Shown: piece after piece, positions 43,361 through 52,203 of the stretch | Layout of the letters: each line of letters opens with the position of its first letter | Position numbering within the stretch: position 1 is the first letter of the stretch | Source of the DNA: Oscillatoria sp. FACHB-1406 | GTDB lineage: Bacteria > Cyanobacteriota > Cyanobacteriia > Cyanobacteriales > Spirulinaceae | DNA: 64,000 nt | Direction of reading: 5' to 3' | NCBI RefSeq assembly: GCF_014698145.1 | Contig: NZ_JACJSM010000009.1 | Span: 62,001-126,000 of the forward strand | The notes under the pieces: generated by a model | What the model was told of the DNA's origin: nothing | The model's input: only the letters and a program-made list of their open reading frames with translations | The model's database searches: none | Position numbers and translations under genes: made by a program

Positions 43361-44800
43361 CTACTCATTATTCATTAATTCACTCTTCCCCCGATGGCGT
43401 TCGTCCAATTGCAAGCGAATTTGCGCGTGAATCTCTCGGGTGAGGGGATAGAAATAAGCGAGAACCAAACCGCAAATAAGGGAAAGAGTGGGGAGAGGGC
43501 CAATAGAAAAACGAATCAGAGAAACAACATTGTCGGGTTGTTCTGCTATGGGAAGTTTAGCATCGTAACCCGCCCAGCCCAAACCGGCTAATAATACGGT
43601 TACGGCAAGACCTAAACAAACCTTTTGTACGAAAGTAATAAAACTGTAGAATATCCCCTCGCGTCGCTGTCCGGTATTAAGTTCGTCCAACTCAATCACA
43701 TCGGGTAACATCGACCAAGGAACGAGATAAGCAATCGATACCCCAAACCCCGCCATCACTGCTAAAGCGTACATCAATCCGACTTGTTCGGGTTGCAGGA
43801 AATACAATCCCGCTTGAGCAATAATCCAAAGCGTCATCCCCATAAAATAAATACCGCGTTTGCCGAAACGCTGGCTCAGACGACTCCACACGGGCAGCAT
43901 CGCCATTGCAGTAACTTGAACGCAGAGAATCACAGTTCCCTCAATTAATGGATTATCAATCTGCATTCGGTTGCGAATGAAGTAGGGAATAATTGAGGCG
44001 GTAAACTGGACGCTAAGCCAGGAACAAAGATAAATTCCCACCACAAACAGGAAAGGGCGATTGCGAAAGACGATGCGGAGTTGTTCGAGAATCGGGAGGG
44101 AAACGGGCGTTTCGATTTCGGGGTGGGTAATGGCGACGGATAGCGCGCGTCTGTGCGTTCCCCAAACGCAGAGGTAGATGGGGATGACGGAGATGAGTGC
44201 GAGGACGATCCCCATAATGAAGTATTGTTGCTGAGGATCGGCGATTAAGCGGCGAATCAGGTAGTTAAAGATGACGATGGAAAGGATGCTACCGCCAATC
44301 GAGAAAAAGAAGCGAAAACTATTGAGGTTGGTGCGTTCGTCGTAGTCTTGGGTGAGTTCCGGGGTGAGGGAGGTGTAGGGGACGTTGACGACAGTATAGA
44401 AGGAGTTGAAGAGGATCGAGATAATGGTGTAATAGAAAAAGAGTCCCCATTGATTGGCTGCGGAGAAGGGAACAATCCATTGGAGGAAGAAAAATAGACC
44501 AAAGGGAATTGCACCGTATATCATCCAAGGATAGCGCCGTCCCCAACGTTGGTTTTGGGTGCGATCGCTCATAACCCCGACAAAGGGATCGTTAATCGCA
44601 TCCCACACCTTCCCGACGAATTGACTCGCGCCCGCCAGGAAAGGCGTTAATCCGGCAACATCAGTGAGAAAGGGCGAGAGGTAAAATACCAAAATATTGG
44701 CGGTGATGGCAGCACCTAAGTCCCCCGAACCGAAGGAAAGTTTGGTTAGAAAGCTTAGTTTTTCTCGCTCTGGGGATTTGGGGACGATCGGCTCGCTCAT
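43361..44800 (-). CDS. MFS transporter of the GPH (glycoside-pentoside-hexuronide) cation symporter family
   Basis: 479 residues from ATG 44800 (MSEPIVPKSPEREKLSF); a start at 44827 would add nine residues. Twelve transmembrane helices. The N-terminal FGSGDLGAAITANILVFYL, the loop GKVWDAINDPFVGVMSDR and RYPWMIYGAIPFGLFFFLQW are GPH-family signatures. It probably imports a sugar or glycoside with Na+ or H+. The final residues MNNE and stop (TAG) lie in ATAATGA-type repeat. Confidence 0.85.
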   Translation of the reverse strand: MSEPIVPKSPEREKLSFLTKLSFGSGDLGAAITANILVFYLSPFLTDVAGLTPFLAGASQFVGKVWDAINDPFVGVMSDRTQNQRWGRRYPWMIYGAIPFGLFFFLQWIVPFSAANQWGLFFYYTIISILFNSFYTVVNVPYTSLTPELTQDYDERTNLNSFRFFFSIGGSILSIVIFNYLIRRLIADPQQQYFIMGIVLALISVIPIYLCVWGTHRRALSVAITHPEIETPVSLPILEQLRIVFRNRPFLFVVGIYLCSWLSVQFTASIIPYFIRNRMQIDNPLIEGTVILCVQVTAMAMLPVWSRLSQRFGKRGIYFMGMTLWIIAQAGLYFLQPEQVGLMYALAVMAGFGVSIAYLVPWSMLPDVIELDELNTGQRREGIFYSFITFVQKVCLGLAVTVLLAGLGWAGYDAKLPIAEQPDNVVSLIRFSIGPLPTLSLICGLVLAYFYPLTREIHAQIRLQLDERHRGKSELMNNE

Positions 44801-45106
44801 GGCTTGTATGCAAACGTCAAAACTCATCGTTGGGGCGAATTTTGAATGGAAGCTTTACGTTGCGTGCAAATGTACGCTCCGCTCAACCTGCCCCTCGTAT
44901 CTTTATTAAGAGTAGCTGAATAATTGATAATTGAAAATTGACAATGGATAACGTCTTGAAGAATGAAGAGTTTGAAGTAGGGCTTGGGTAAATCAAGCCC
45001 TACTTAACAAAATGCAATCCAAAATCTTAAGAAAATATTAAATTGAATGAACTTTTTTTCACGGACAACAGTTGTGCGAGCATGGCTCTACTTATCGTCG
45101 CCACTC

Positions 45107-45328
45107 TCAAACCTGTTGGAGAATTAAGGTAGAGAGTTGCGCGACGGTTAACGCAGAAGAGCGAGAGGTTTCACCACAGCGATCGCGATTTAAGGTGAGG
45201 TTGTCGAGGGCTTGAGTCAAAACCGAAATCTCATCCAGGAGAACATTCGTGCGGCTAACAAATTGAGCCGTTAATCCTTCGACTTGAGCAACATTTTCCT
45301 TAACGCTTGTTAATGTTTGTTCGTTCAT
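45107..45328 (-). CDS. Small hypothetical protein
   Basis: 73 residues, mainly alpha-helical and amphipathic (NVAQVEGLTAQFVSRTNVLL, LTQALDNLTLNRDRC). No signal peptide or membrane helix and one Cys. No recognised family. The ATG is preceded by a weak ribosome site. It lies alone in a region with generous intergenic spacing, with 150 bp to the upstream exported protein on the same strand. Coding status is plausible but not certain. Confidence 0.5.
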   Translation of the reverse strand: MNEQTLTSVKENVAQVEGLTAQFVSRTNVLLDEISVLTQALDNLTLNRDRCGETSRSSALTVAQLSTLILQQV

Positions 45329-45426
45329 GGGGCTAAATCTTTATTTTTCTAAACAATTTTTATTGTAAGCACTGTATGCTACTCGAAAAATTTCTTAAAG
45401 AGAATTACCAAAAGGAGTAGATGGTT

Positions 45427-45951
45427 TCAATCCCCCAGCCGAAAAGAACTCCAGAACGCTTTAAATTCCTGCTCGGCACGCTGATAAGTTTGTTCCTTCT
45501 CTAGAAGGGCTGTTTGGGAAATTTCGCCATCCTCGTATTGCTTGCGGGCAAGTTCGAGCTCCAGCTTTTTGAGTTCGTAGTCTTGATGTCTCAAGGTTCC
45601 TTCGATCGCGCCAGTCCAGTTGAAAAAGCCAAGATGTTGCGTTTCCCAGTCTGTATTACCAATTCCCGCTAGTTCGGGGCTTTTTTCGGTTAAGCGAATA
45701 AAGCTTGACAGAGCGCCTTTAATCTGAGTCAGTCGTTCTAAAGCACTGGGGAAGGAGAAGCGATCGCGCAATGTCTCTTCCACCGACTCATCGGGAGAAA
45801 TGGGGGAAAGTTGCGGCGCTTCAACCTCGGCACGCGCTAGGGCAGAAAAACGCGGCGGACTCTCTAAAATTGCCAAACCCATGAGGGGAAGCAGCAACAA
45901 CCCACTCATACCGGCGACAGCGATCGGTTTTTTGAGGATGGGGAACATCAT
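45427..45951 (-). CDS. Exported hypothetical protein, alpha-helical
   Basis: 174 residues. A signal peptide or N-terminal anchor (VAGMSGLLLLPLMGLAIL) is followed by a short Pro-rich section and a helical C-terminal half rich in Glu, Lys and Gln (KKLELELARKQYEDGEISQ, EKEQTYQRAEQEFKAFWSS), probably a coiled coil. No family recognised. It is likely periplasmic or tethered to the inner membrane, possibly structural. The 313-bp region upstream (45952-46264) contains no supported gene. Confidence 0.65.
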   Translation of the reverse strand: MMFPILKKPIAVAGMSGLLLLPLMGLAILESPPRFSALARAEVEAPQLSPISPDESVEETLRDRFSFPSALERLTQIKGALSSFIRLTEKSPELAGIGNTDWETQHLGFFNWTGAIEGTLRHQDYELKKLELELARKQYEDGEISQTALLEKEQTYQRAEQEFKAFWSSFRLGD

Positions 45952-46264
45952 GACCTTTCCACGAGCAACTTACTCAATATTTCTTCGACGGGAGATTAAC
46001 CCGATCCGGATATTTTTCCCAAATCGAGCGATCGACTTTTCTGGCGATCGCTCGCAAACCCGATCGCGGTATAATCCCAATTCTCCGAGTTCGGACGACA
46101 CATCTTGAGGCTGAAACTCCTAATAGATATAGGTTTCTTAATTTTTAATTTCTAATTGATATAAATGTCTACTCTATCGCTCTGCCAACAAAAAAGAGCC
46201 AAAATTCGAGAATAGCTTCCGAACTTCTGACTCCGGTAATTCTTCTAAAGGCTAATCGGAAATC
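45952..46264. other. Gene-free stretch, 313 bp
   Basis: AT-rich in its second half, with two GATCG-rich HIP1-like sites in the first. It should hold the promoter of the exported helical protein, but no convincing -35/-10 pair, terminator or repeat is visible. Confidence 0.5.
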
Positions 46265-47362
46265 TTACTTCTGCGTTAAAGTAATGCGAGTTTGAGCAGT
46301 TTGCGAACCATTATTCGCGATCGCGGTGACGTTATAGCGAATGCCTGCCGTCAGAATCAGCGGACGCGGTACGGGAACCGTAAATGTACCGTTGCTATCG
46401 GCCGTCACCGTCGTACTGACTAAGGTGCTTTCGCCGAATAGCGTCGGGCTAGTAACTACCACGCGCACTCCAGCATTCGGCTGCGTTTGTCCGATCAAAG
46501 TAAAGCCTTGGCTGGCAATGATACCGCCATCTTGGTGACTCGTAAAACTCGGTTGTAAGTTAACGAGGGTTGTTGTGGTAGGTTGCTGTGGTGTTGTGGT
46601 AGGTTGCTGGGGCGTAGTCATCGGCTGTCCCGGCGTTGTCGGTGTAGTTTGAACTTGCGTTACCTGCGTCGAAGCAACATTCGGTTGGAAGGCAACAGCT
46701 TGGGATGCAGCATTATATACAGCTTTGCCATCGCGCTCCAAGCGACCGATGACAATACCTTCATTAAAGCGATCGCCCGCATTCAAATTCAGCGTCGCCA
46801 CATAAACCCCCGATGAAACTTCTTGAGCGGGAATTCGCCGCATCGTCGTACCATCTAAAATCAAGACCGACGCTTGCGCGCCCGGAGTGCCGTTAATCGT
46901 TGCTAAAAAGGTTGAACCGGAACCGAGGGCAGTCGTCTGACCATTGTGCGATACTGAAGTAATATCGAGCGCGGCTCTCGGTTGCTCGACTTGGAAACTC
47001 CAGTTGGCGGCAAATCCTTGACCGTTGGTATTTTTAAACTCTACCCGTACCTGATTTTCTCCCGGACGTAGAGCTTGAGTAGGGCGGTAACTAAAGAAGT
47101 TACCGGTGATGACGCTTTGACTGGTTACGTCTTGGTTGTTGACAAAAATCTTTACCGATTGCATATCGATTCTTCCGGTGCTGGCATCAAAAGAACCGTA
47201 GATCGAACTATCGGAAGAAACGTTTTGGCTGTTAACCGTGGGATTGACATTTGTTACCTGTTGCGCTACGGCTATGGGTGCAATGGCAACCGGCGCGATC
47301 GCAAAGCCCGCGATCGCGAACAGATTAAGACAAGTGTTTCTAACCGATCGAATAGTCTTCAT
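46265..47362 (-). CDS. Exported Ig-like (bacterial beta-sandwich) domain protein
   Basis: 365 residues. The signal peptide (FAIAGFAIAPVAIAPIAVA) is followed by a beta-sandwich (residues ~40-130) with GSFDASTGRIDMQSVKIFVN and YRPTQALRPGENQVRVEFKN, typical of Ig-like surface domains. A second domain (~140-230) precedes a Thr/Pro/Gln linker of repeated TTPQQPTT units (~250-275). A third Ig-like domain, with PNAGVRVVVTSP, closes the protein. It is probably a periplasmic or outer-surface binding or structural protein. The ligand is unknown. Confidence 0.8.
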   Translation of the reverse strand: MKTIRSVRNTCLNLFAIAGFAIAPVAIAPIAVAQQVTNVNPTVNSQNVSSDSSIYGSFDASTGRIDMQSVKIFVNNQDVTSQSVITGNFFSYRPTQALRPGENQVRVEFKNTNGQGFAANWSFQVEQPRAALDITSVSHNGQTTALGSGSTFLATINGTPGAQASVLILDGTTMRRIPAQEVSSGVYVATLNLNAGDRFNEGIVIGRLERDGKAVYNAASQAVAFQPNVASTQVTQVQTTPTTPGQPMTTPQQPTTTPQQPTTTTLVNLQPSFTSHQDGGIIASQGFTLIGQTQPNAGVRVVVTSPTLFGESTLVSTTVTADSNGTFTVPVPRPLILTAGIRYNVTAIANNGSQTAQTRITLTQK

Positions 47363-47540
47363 ATAACATCTAACTCCTGCTTGTGAAGGCTCCCTCTACG
47401 TTGCCCATCATCTTCTCACAAGCCTTGACATCTTGAAATCCTTCGAGAGTTCGAGAGAAAGGCAGATGTTCGGCTGGTTAATATCTCTAGCGACGAAAAA
47501 ATCCTCTAAGGGTTCCCACAGGAATCGGGAGGTGAGTGAT

Positions 47541-47563
47541 GAATTACGAATTACGAATTACGA
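47541..47563 (+). repeat. GAATTAC heptamer array, 3 units
   Basis: Three units overlapping the 3' end of the aminotransferase gene. Its last residues VIRNS and TAA stop are translations of the TTCGTAA strand. Confidence 0.85.
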
Positions 47564-48761
47564 ACCTCGCCGTTTCTGGTTGATAGCGAATTCCCGCTTG
47601 TTTTAGCCGTCCGATCGCTTCGCCGAGGCGATCGCAATCTGCAATTAAACTCAAGCGCACGTAGCCCTCTCCCGCTTCCCCAAAGGCATTTCCGGGCGTA
47701 AGAACAACCCCCGTTTTTTGCAGTACATCCAGCGCAAAATCCGTCGAACTCATCCCCACCGAACAAGGAACCCAAAGATACATCGTCGCCTTCGATTTTG
47801 GGATATCCCAGCCCAACTCTGAAAAACCTTGAATGACAAAATCGCGGCGAGTCCTATAGCGTTCTTGAACCTGGCTGACGTAGGAATCGGGCAGTTCTAA
47901 TGCCGTTTCTGCCGCTGTTTGAATGGCTGCAAAAATACCGTAGTCGAGATTCGTTTTCAGCGTTCGCAAGCCCTGAATAATTTGCGAATTGCCAACAACA
48001 AACCCGACGCGCCAGCCCGCCATATTATAAGTTTTAGAGAGGGTATGAAATTCCACGCCAATTTCTTTAGCGCCTGGAATTTCCAGCAAACTGGTCGGCT
48101 GATAGCCATCAAACGCGAGTTCGGCGTAGCAAAGATCGTGAACGAGAATAATTTCCCACTTGCGGGCGAAGGCAACAATTTCCTCAAAAAATTCCCTCGG
48201 AGCCGTCGCAGCGGTAGGATTATTGGGATAGTTAAAGTAGAAAATTTTGGCGCGGCGGGCGACTTCATCGGGAATCTTCGTCAGATCGATCAGCCAATCT
48301 TGTTCGGCGCTGAGGTCGATCGCGTGAATTTTACCACCGGCAATTAGGGGGCCGCGAAAATGAGCGGGGTAGGAAGGACTGGGAACGAGAACGAGATCGC
48401 CGGGATTAACATAAGCAAGGGCTAAATGACCGAGACCTTCTTTAGAGCCTAACAAAGGTAGAGCTTCGCTGTTAGGGTCGAGAGCCACGCCATAGCGACG
48501 ATTGTACCAGCGCGCGATCGCGCTGCGAAAATTCGCCGTCCCTTCAAAGGGCGGATAGCCGTGATTTTTAGGGTCTGCCAACGCCGCCGTTACTGCATCG
48601 ATAACGGGCTGGGGGGCCATACCATCGGGGTTGCCCATACCGAGGTCAATTAAATCTAAACCTTGTTCTCTAGCCCGGGCTTTAAGTTCGTCGAGGCGGG
48701 CAAAAACGTAAGGAGGTAGCGTACTCAGTCGTTGGGCGGGGGCAATCCAGTTCAAACTCAT
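47544..48761 (-). CDS. PLP-dependent class I/II aminotransferase
   Basis: 405 residues from ATG 48761 (MSLNWIAPAQRL); ATG 48794 would add 11. The PLP lysine motif is visible in HTLSKTYNMAGWRVGF, and the phosphate-binding and substrate residues in YFNYPNNPTAA and VLVPSPSYPAHFR; NPDG near the N-terminus is the substrate loop. The best family match by motifs is the alanine/aspartate/LL-diaminopimelate-type group. Substrate is not determined; many cyanobacterial copies are annotated as LL-diaminopimelate aminotransferase. The last five residues come from the heptamer array. Confidence 0.85.
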   Translation of the reverse strand: MSLNWIAPAQRLSTLPPYVFARLDELKARAREQGLDLIDLGMGNPDGMAPQPVIDAVTAALADPKNHGYPPFEGTANFRSAIARWYNRRYGVALDPNSEALPLLGSKEGLGHLALAYVNPGDLVLVPSPSYPAHFRGPLIAGGKIHAIDLSAEQDWLIDLTKIPDEVARRAKIFYFNYPNNPTAATAPREFFEEIVAFARKWEIILVHDLCYAELAFDGYQPTSLLEIPGAKEIGVEFHTLSKTYNMAGWRVGFVVGNSQIIQGLRTLKTNLDYGIFAAIQTAAETALELPDSYVSQVQERYRTRRDFVIQGFSELGWDIPKSKATMYLWVPCSVGMSSTDFALDVLQKTGVVLTPGNAFGEAGEGYVRLSLIADCDRLGEAIGRLKQAGIRYQPETARFVIRNS

Positions 48762-49042
48762 CAGCACAGGGAGGCGTGAAAGGGAAATTTTCATTCTCGC
48801 ACGCTTGCGATCTCATTTCGCAATCTTCCCGCCTCGAGTTTTTATTTAAGTACGCGCGTAAGTAATTTAACCAAAATGGGAAAACTAGCTGTAGTTTTTA
48901 GAATCTCGACTCAGTACCTATCTTTCATTACGATCGCGCAATCGCTCGCACCGTCAACTTCACACCTATGCCTAAGATTGTCAATTTGCACCAATATTCG
49001 AGAAAAGAGCGCAAAAATCCTCATTCTGCAAGGGGCAGATTC

Positions 49043-49639
49043 ATGAATGCAACTGCACAACCCACTATCGCAACCGAGCGCCTAATTTTACGCCCTTTTA
49101 CTTTAGATGATGCGCCGGACGTTCAGCGTTGGGCAGGCGATCGTGACATTGCTGCCTCAACTTTACGCATTCCCCATCCCTATCAAGATGGATTAGCCGA
49201 AGCTTGGATCGGTTCGCATCCTCAAGCTTTTAAAGAAGGGAAAGCCGTTCATTTTGCCGTCGTCGCGCGCGAAACAGAGCAATTGTGCGGTGCAGTCGGA
49301 CTCGGACTTGATATCGCTAATATCCATGCCCAACTCGGCTATTGGATTGGCAAACCTTTTTGGGGACGAGGCTACTGCACTGAAGCAGCTAAAGCTACGG
49401 TTCGCTATGGTTTTGCCGCCCTAAAATTGCATCGTATCTATGCCAACCACTTTACGCGGAATCCGGCTTCGGGACGAGTCATGCAAAAACTGGGCATGAT
49501 GCACGAAGGGTGTCTGCGCCAGCATACTTGGAAGTGGGGCAATTTTGAAGATGTCGAACAGTACGGTTTGCTCAAAGCCGAGTGGCAATCGATGCGTTTT
49601 TTAGAAAAACCTAGAGCGATAGAAACCCCTCACAATTGA
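49043..49639 (+). CDS. GNAT-family N-acetyltransferase (RimJ/RimL type)
   Basis: 198 residues from ATG 49043 (MNATAQPTIATERLILRP), the usual start of the RimJ/RimL group; a frame from 48968 adds 25 unconserved residues. The acetyl-CoA site is in YWIGKPFWGRGYCTEAAKA (a Q/RxxGxG/A-like loop) with YANHFTRNPASGRVMQKLGM downstream. It may acetylate a protein N-terminus or a small amine. It stands alone on the plus strand before MITE copy 4. Confidence 0.85.
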   Translation: MNATAQPTIATERLILRPFTLDDAPDVQRWAGDRDIAASTLRIPHPYQDGLAEAWIGSHPQAFKEGKAVHFAVVARETEQLCGAVGLGLDIANIHAQLGYWIGKPFWGRGYCTEAAKATVRYGFAALKLHRIYANHFTRNPASGRVMQKLGMMHEGCLRQHTWKWGNFEDVEQYGLLKAEWQSMRFLEKPRAIETPHN

Positions 49640-49749
49640 TCGCAAGGGATATAAAAGTACAAAGGTGGGCAATTTTGCTCACCTATAAGTAGAGACTTCG
49701 CCTTAAGGAAGCAATGAATTTGTACGAACGTTGTCAATTATCCATTGTC

Positions 49750-49841
49750 GAATGGCACTGACTTAAGGCTGGTGGGCGCTGCCCACCCTACGAAATATCA
49801 ATGCTTTGGGTGATTTTTCAACTCTTATTTCAGTGCCATTC
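49750..49841 (+). mobile_element. MITE-like element, copy 4 (short form, exact 10-bp duplication)
   Basis: 92 bp with perfect 12-bp inverted ends GAATGGCACTGA/TCAGTGCCATTC. It keeps the GGTGGGCGCTGCCCACC palindrome but lacks the GACGTTG palindrome of the other copies. Exact direct repeats ATCCATTGTC flank it at 49740-49749 and 49842-49851; the right copy overlaps the stop codon of grxC. Confidence 0.85.
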
Positions 49842-49849
49842 ATCCATTG

Positions 49850-50119
49850 TCAATTATCAATACTGGCTTGTAACCAGGAATCTAACTCGCCGCGATCTTC
49901 AAGTTCGTGCAAGTCATCGCATCCGCCGACGTGACGGTCGTTAATAAAAATTTGAGGCAAGGAACGCCGTCCGTTTGCCCGTTTTGCCATTTGAGCGCGC
50001 GCCGTTTCGTCGCCATCGATGCAATACTCAGTGAATTCAACTCCTTTTTCCTTGAGTAATGCTTTGGCTCGAATACAAAAGGGGCATCGACTCCAAGTAT
50101 AAATTTCAACTTTTGCCAT
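49850..50119 (-). CDS. grxC: Glutaredoxin 3
   Basis: 89 residues, full length for GrxC. The dithiol site CPFC is at ~residue 12 (YTWSRCPFCIRAKALL). RRSLPQIFINDRHVGGCDDLH carries the cis-Pro and the GG glutathione-binding loop. It reduces disulfides and mixed disulfides with glutathione. MITE copy 4 was inserted immediately downstream, its target duplication sharing two bases with the TGA stop. Confidence 0.95.
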   Translation of the reverse strand: MAKVEIYTWSRCPFCIRAKALLKEKGVEFTEYCIDGDETARAQMAKRANGRRSLPQIFINDRHVGGCDDLHELEDRGELDSWLQASIDN

Positions 50120-50175
50120 ACGGTTTGCTACGAAATATTAATTTATAGTTAATATTAAACTCTATTTTGCCTTTT

Positions 50176-50925
50176 TCAGGTATAGAGATTAAGACTTATA
50201 AGGGCAAGGCGCAAGGCGATCGCGACGGCAGCCCCGATCGCGGTATTAATAATATTAACCACTTCATTGGTCAGCCAATCGAATTTTGCTTGTAGGGTTG
50301 CACCGATAACGCTTTCTAGGTTAGTGGCGACAAAGGCAGCGAGAAGACAGCACAGAATATCCCACGGCGCGATTAACCTAATTGCGAGCGCCAAAACCGC
50401 GATCGCGCCCGAACCAACAATTCCCGCGATCGTTCCCTCCAAGCTTACCGCGCCTTCGGTTCCCCTGGCTACGGGTTGCAGCGTCGTAATCAAAAAAGTG
50501 CGTTTTCCGTAAGCTTTCCCAACTTCACTCGCTGTGGTATCCGAAAGTTTGGTACTGAAACTCGCCACGTAACCCAGAATAGCTAAAGCGCGCGCCGTAG
50601 GAGGAATAAATAAGGTTGCTAGCGCGCAAATTGCTGCCGTTAGCGCCGAACCCCAAACATTTTCCGGTCCGCGCGCGCCAGAACGCTTTTCGGCAATGCC
50701 TGCGGCTTCTTTTTCCTTCATTCCGATATAGGTTACCGCCGAACCGACTAAAAAATAAAAGGCGACGACAACGTAACCCTGCCATCCTAGCGTTCCCCAC
50801 ACGATAACGCCTAAGAGTCCGGCATTGAGAATCCCAGCAGGAGTCAGTAACTTTTTGGGGGCGAACCACACCAAGCTTAATAAAACGGTGTTAAGCAGGA
50901 TGCCGACAATCCAAGGATTTGTCAT
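50176..50925 (-). CDS. DUF92 family membrane protein, phytyl-phosphate kinase (VTE6)-like
   Basis: 249 residues, about six to seven transmembrane helices. The DUF92 core appears as LTPAGILNAGLLGVIVWGT, KRSGARGPENVWGS and SFSTKLSDTTASEVGKAYGK. In Synechocystis and plants DUF92 members phosphorylate phytyl phosphate to phytyl diphosphate, recycling chlorophyll-derived phytol into tocopherol. The assignment to that enzyme is by family; substrate is not shown by sequence. Co-directional with the grxC gene, 57 bp apart. Confidence 0.85.
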   Translation of the reverse strand: MTNPWIVGILLNTVLLSLVWFAPKKLLTPAGILNAGLLGVIVWGTLGWQGYVVVAFYFLVGSAVTYIGMKEKEAAGIAEKRSGARGPENVWGSALTAAICALATLFIPPTARALAILGYVASFSTKLSDTTASEVGKAYGKRTFLITTLQPVARGTEGAVSLEGTIAGIVGSGAIAVLALAIRLIAPWDILCCLLAAFVATNLESVIGATLQAKFDWLTNEVVNIINTAIGAAVAIALRLALISLNLYT

Positions 50926-50967
50926 GTTAATGAGTTATGAGTTATGAGTTATGAGTGGTGAGTAATA

Positions 50968-51012
50968 AATTACGAACTACGAATTACGAATTACGAATTA
51001 CGAATTACGAAT
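50968..51012 (+). repeat. GAATTAC heptamer array, about 6 units
   Basis: Units GAATTAC/GAACTAC preceded by ATGAGTT heptamers (50930-50960). The last unit contains the TAA stop of the minus-strand FTR1 gene. Confidence 0.9.
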
Positions 51013-51964
51013 TAGTGTTAAGTTCTAAACTGCGAAAATAAATGCTGCCGACCCAGCCGAGAAAGGCAAGATAAGCGATCGCTTGACCTAAGAATAACGT
51101 TTGTCGGTAGCCGAATAAGGTTTTTAGCAAAATTCCGGGAAATTGTTTGTCGGGTAGGGTTTGCGAGAAGTCCCACAATTGCGGCCCTAATAGGCAAGAT
51201 GCACGATTAGAGAAGCATAATACTGAATATTGCGGGTCGATTTGTCCTGAAAGCGCGATCGCGGCATCCAAATGCTTGAGCGCACCGATAACTAAACCGC
51301 CGACAATTAACAGTAAGAAAATTCCCATCACTTGGAAAAAGCGGCGGATGTTGATTTTAACGCCGAAGCGAAATAGGGCAAATCCCATCAACGCCGCAGA
51401 AGTTAGCCCTAGTATCGCACCGACAGCCGGAGAAACCCAGCCGCGCTGAAATTGGGCGGCAATAAAGAGGACGGTTTCAAAGCCTTCTCGCGCGACGGCG
51501 ATAAAAATGAGGGCAAATACGCCCCAAGCTGCATTGTTAGTATTTTCTAATGCTGCCGCGATCGCGCCCTCGACTTCTGCTTTTAACGACTTCGCTTGCT
51601 GCGTCATCCATACCAGCATCCAACTCAACATCGCGATCGCAAAAATTCCCAATCCCGCTTCCAACAATTCCTTAAAAACCGGCGCGTATAGCGCATTTGA
51701 GGCAGCAAGTTGTTGGAGAAGGCCACCTAAGATTGCTCCAAGCAACACCGAAGCTAAAATACCACCGAGAATGCCCAATTGCACCGAGCGATACAGTTGC
51801 GTTTGCTGGGCTTTTTGCAAACAAGCACAGACAATCCCCACCACTAAAGCCGCTTCAAACCCTTCTCGTAGCGTCACTAGGAAAGTGGGTAAAGCGGCAC
51901 TCGACGCGATCGCATTTAACCCCAATCCCCCTCCAGTCCCCATAAGCATCGTAGCTGACAACAT
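51005..51964 (-). CDS. FTR1-family iron permease
   Basis: 319 residues, seven transmembrane helices. Both iron-binding motifs of the family are visible: LREGFEAALVVG (R-E-x-x-E) in the first third and AREGFETVLF in the middle. FTR1 proteins import Fe3+ or Fe2+, often with a ferroxidase or EfeO-type partner; no such partner is present next to it. It is divergent from ndhD. The stop is within the heptamer array. Fur-type control is likely, but no clear Fur box was identified. Confidence 0.88.
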   Translation of the reverse strand: MLSATMLMGTGGGLGLNAIASSAALPTFLVTLREGFEAALVVGIVCACLQKAQQTQLYRSVQLGILGGILASVLLGAILGGLLQQLAASNALYAPVFKELLEAGLGIFAIAMLSWMLVWMTQQAKSLKAEVEGAIAAALENTNNAAWGVFALIFIAVAREGFETVLFIAAQFQRGWVSPAVGAILGLTSAALMGFALFRFGVKINIRRFFQVMGIFLLLIVGGLVIGALKHLDAAIALSGQIDPQYSVLCFSNRASCLLGPQLWDFSQTLPDKQFPGILLKTLFGYRQTLFLGQAIAYLAFLGWVGSIYFRSLELNTNS

Positions 51965-52139
51965 CTTCTCTTCTGTCTCCTAAACTTTCAGATGCGCGAC
52001 TTGACGCAACTTAAGCAGTCTTCTACCAACCTGGATCGAGAGCGCTCCCTCCTTATCTTGACACGCTTTACCAAGTTCGTTCGACGCTCGATACGCTTAC
52101 ATTTGATATTTTTCACAAAAATCGATCCCAAAGATCTAT

Positions 52140-52169
52140 TTTACAATTGTTCACAAAACTTAGTAGAAT
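52140..52169 (+). promoter_or_regulatory. Promoter of ndhD
   Basis: TTTACA (52140-52145), 18-bp spacer, TAGAAT (52164-52169), ~35 bp before the ndhD ATG. Confidence 0.55.
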
Positions 52170-52203
52170 AGAGGCAACACACAACTAAGTATTTTTGCTC
52201 ACC

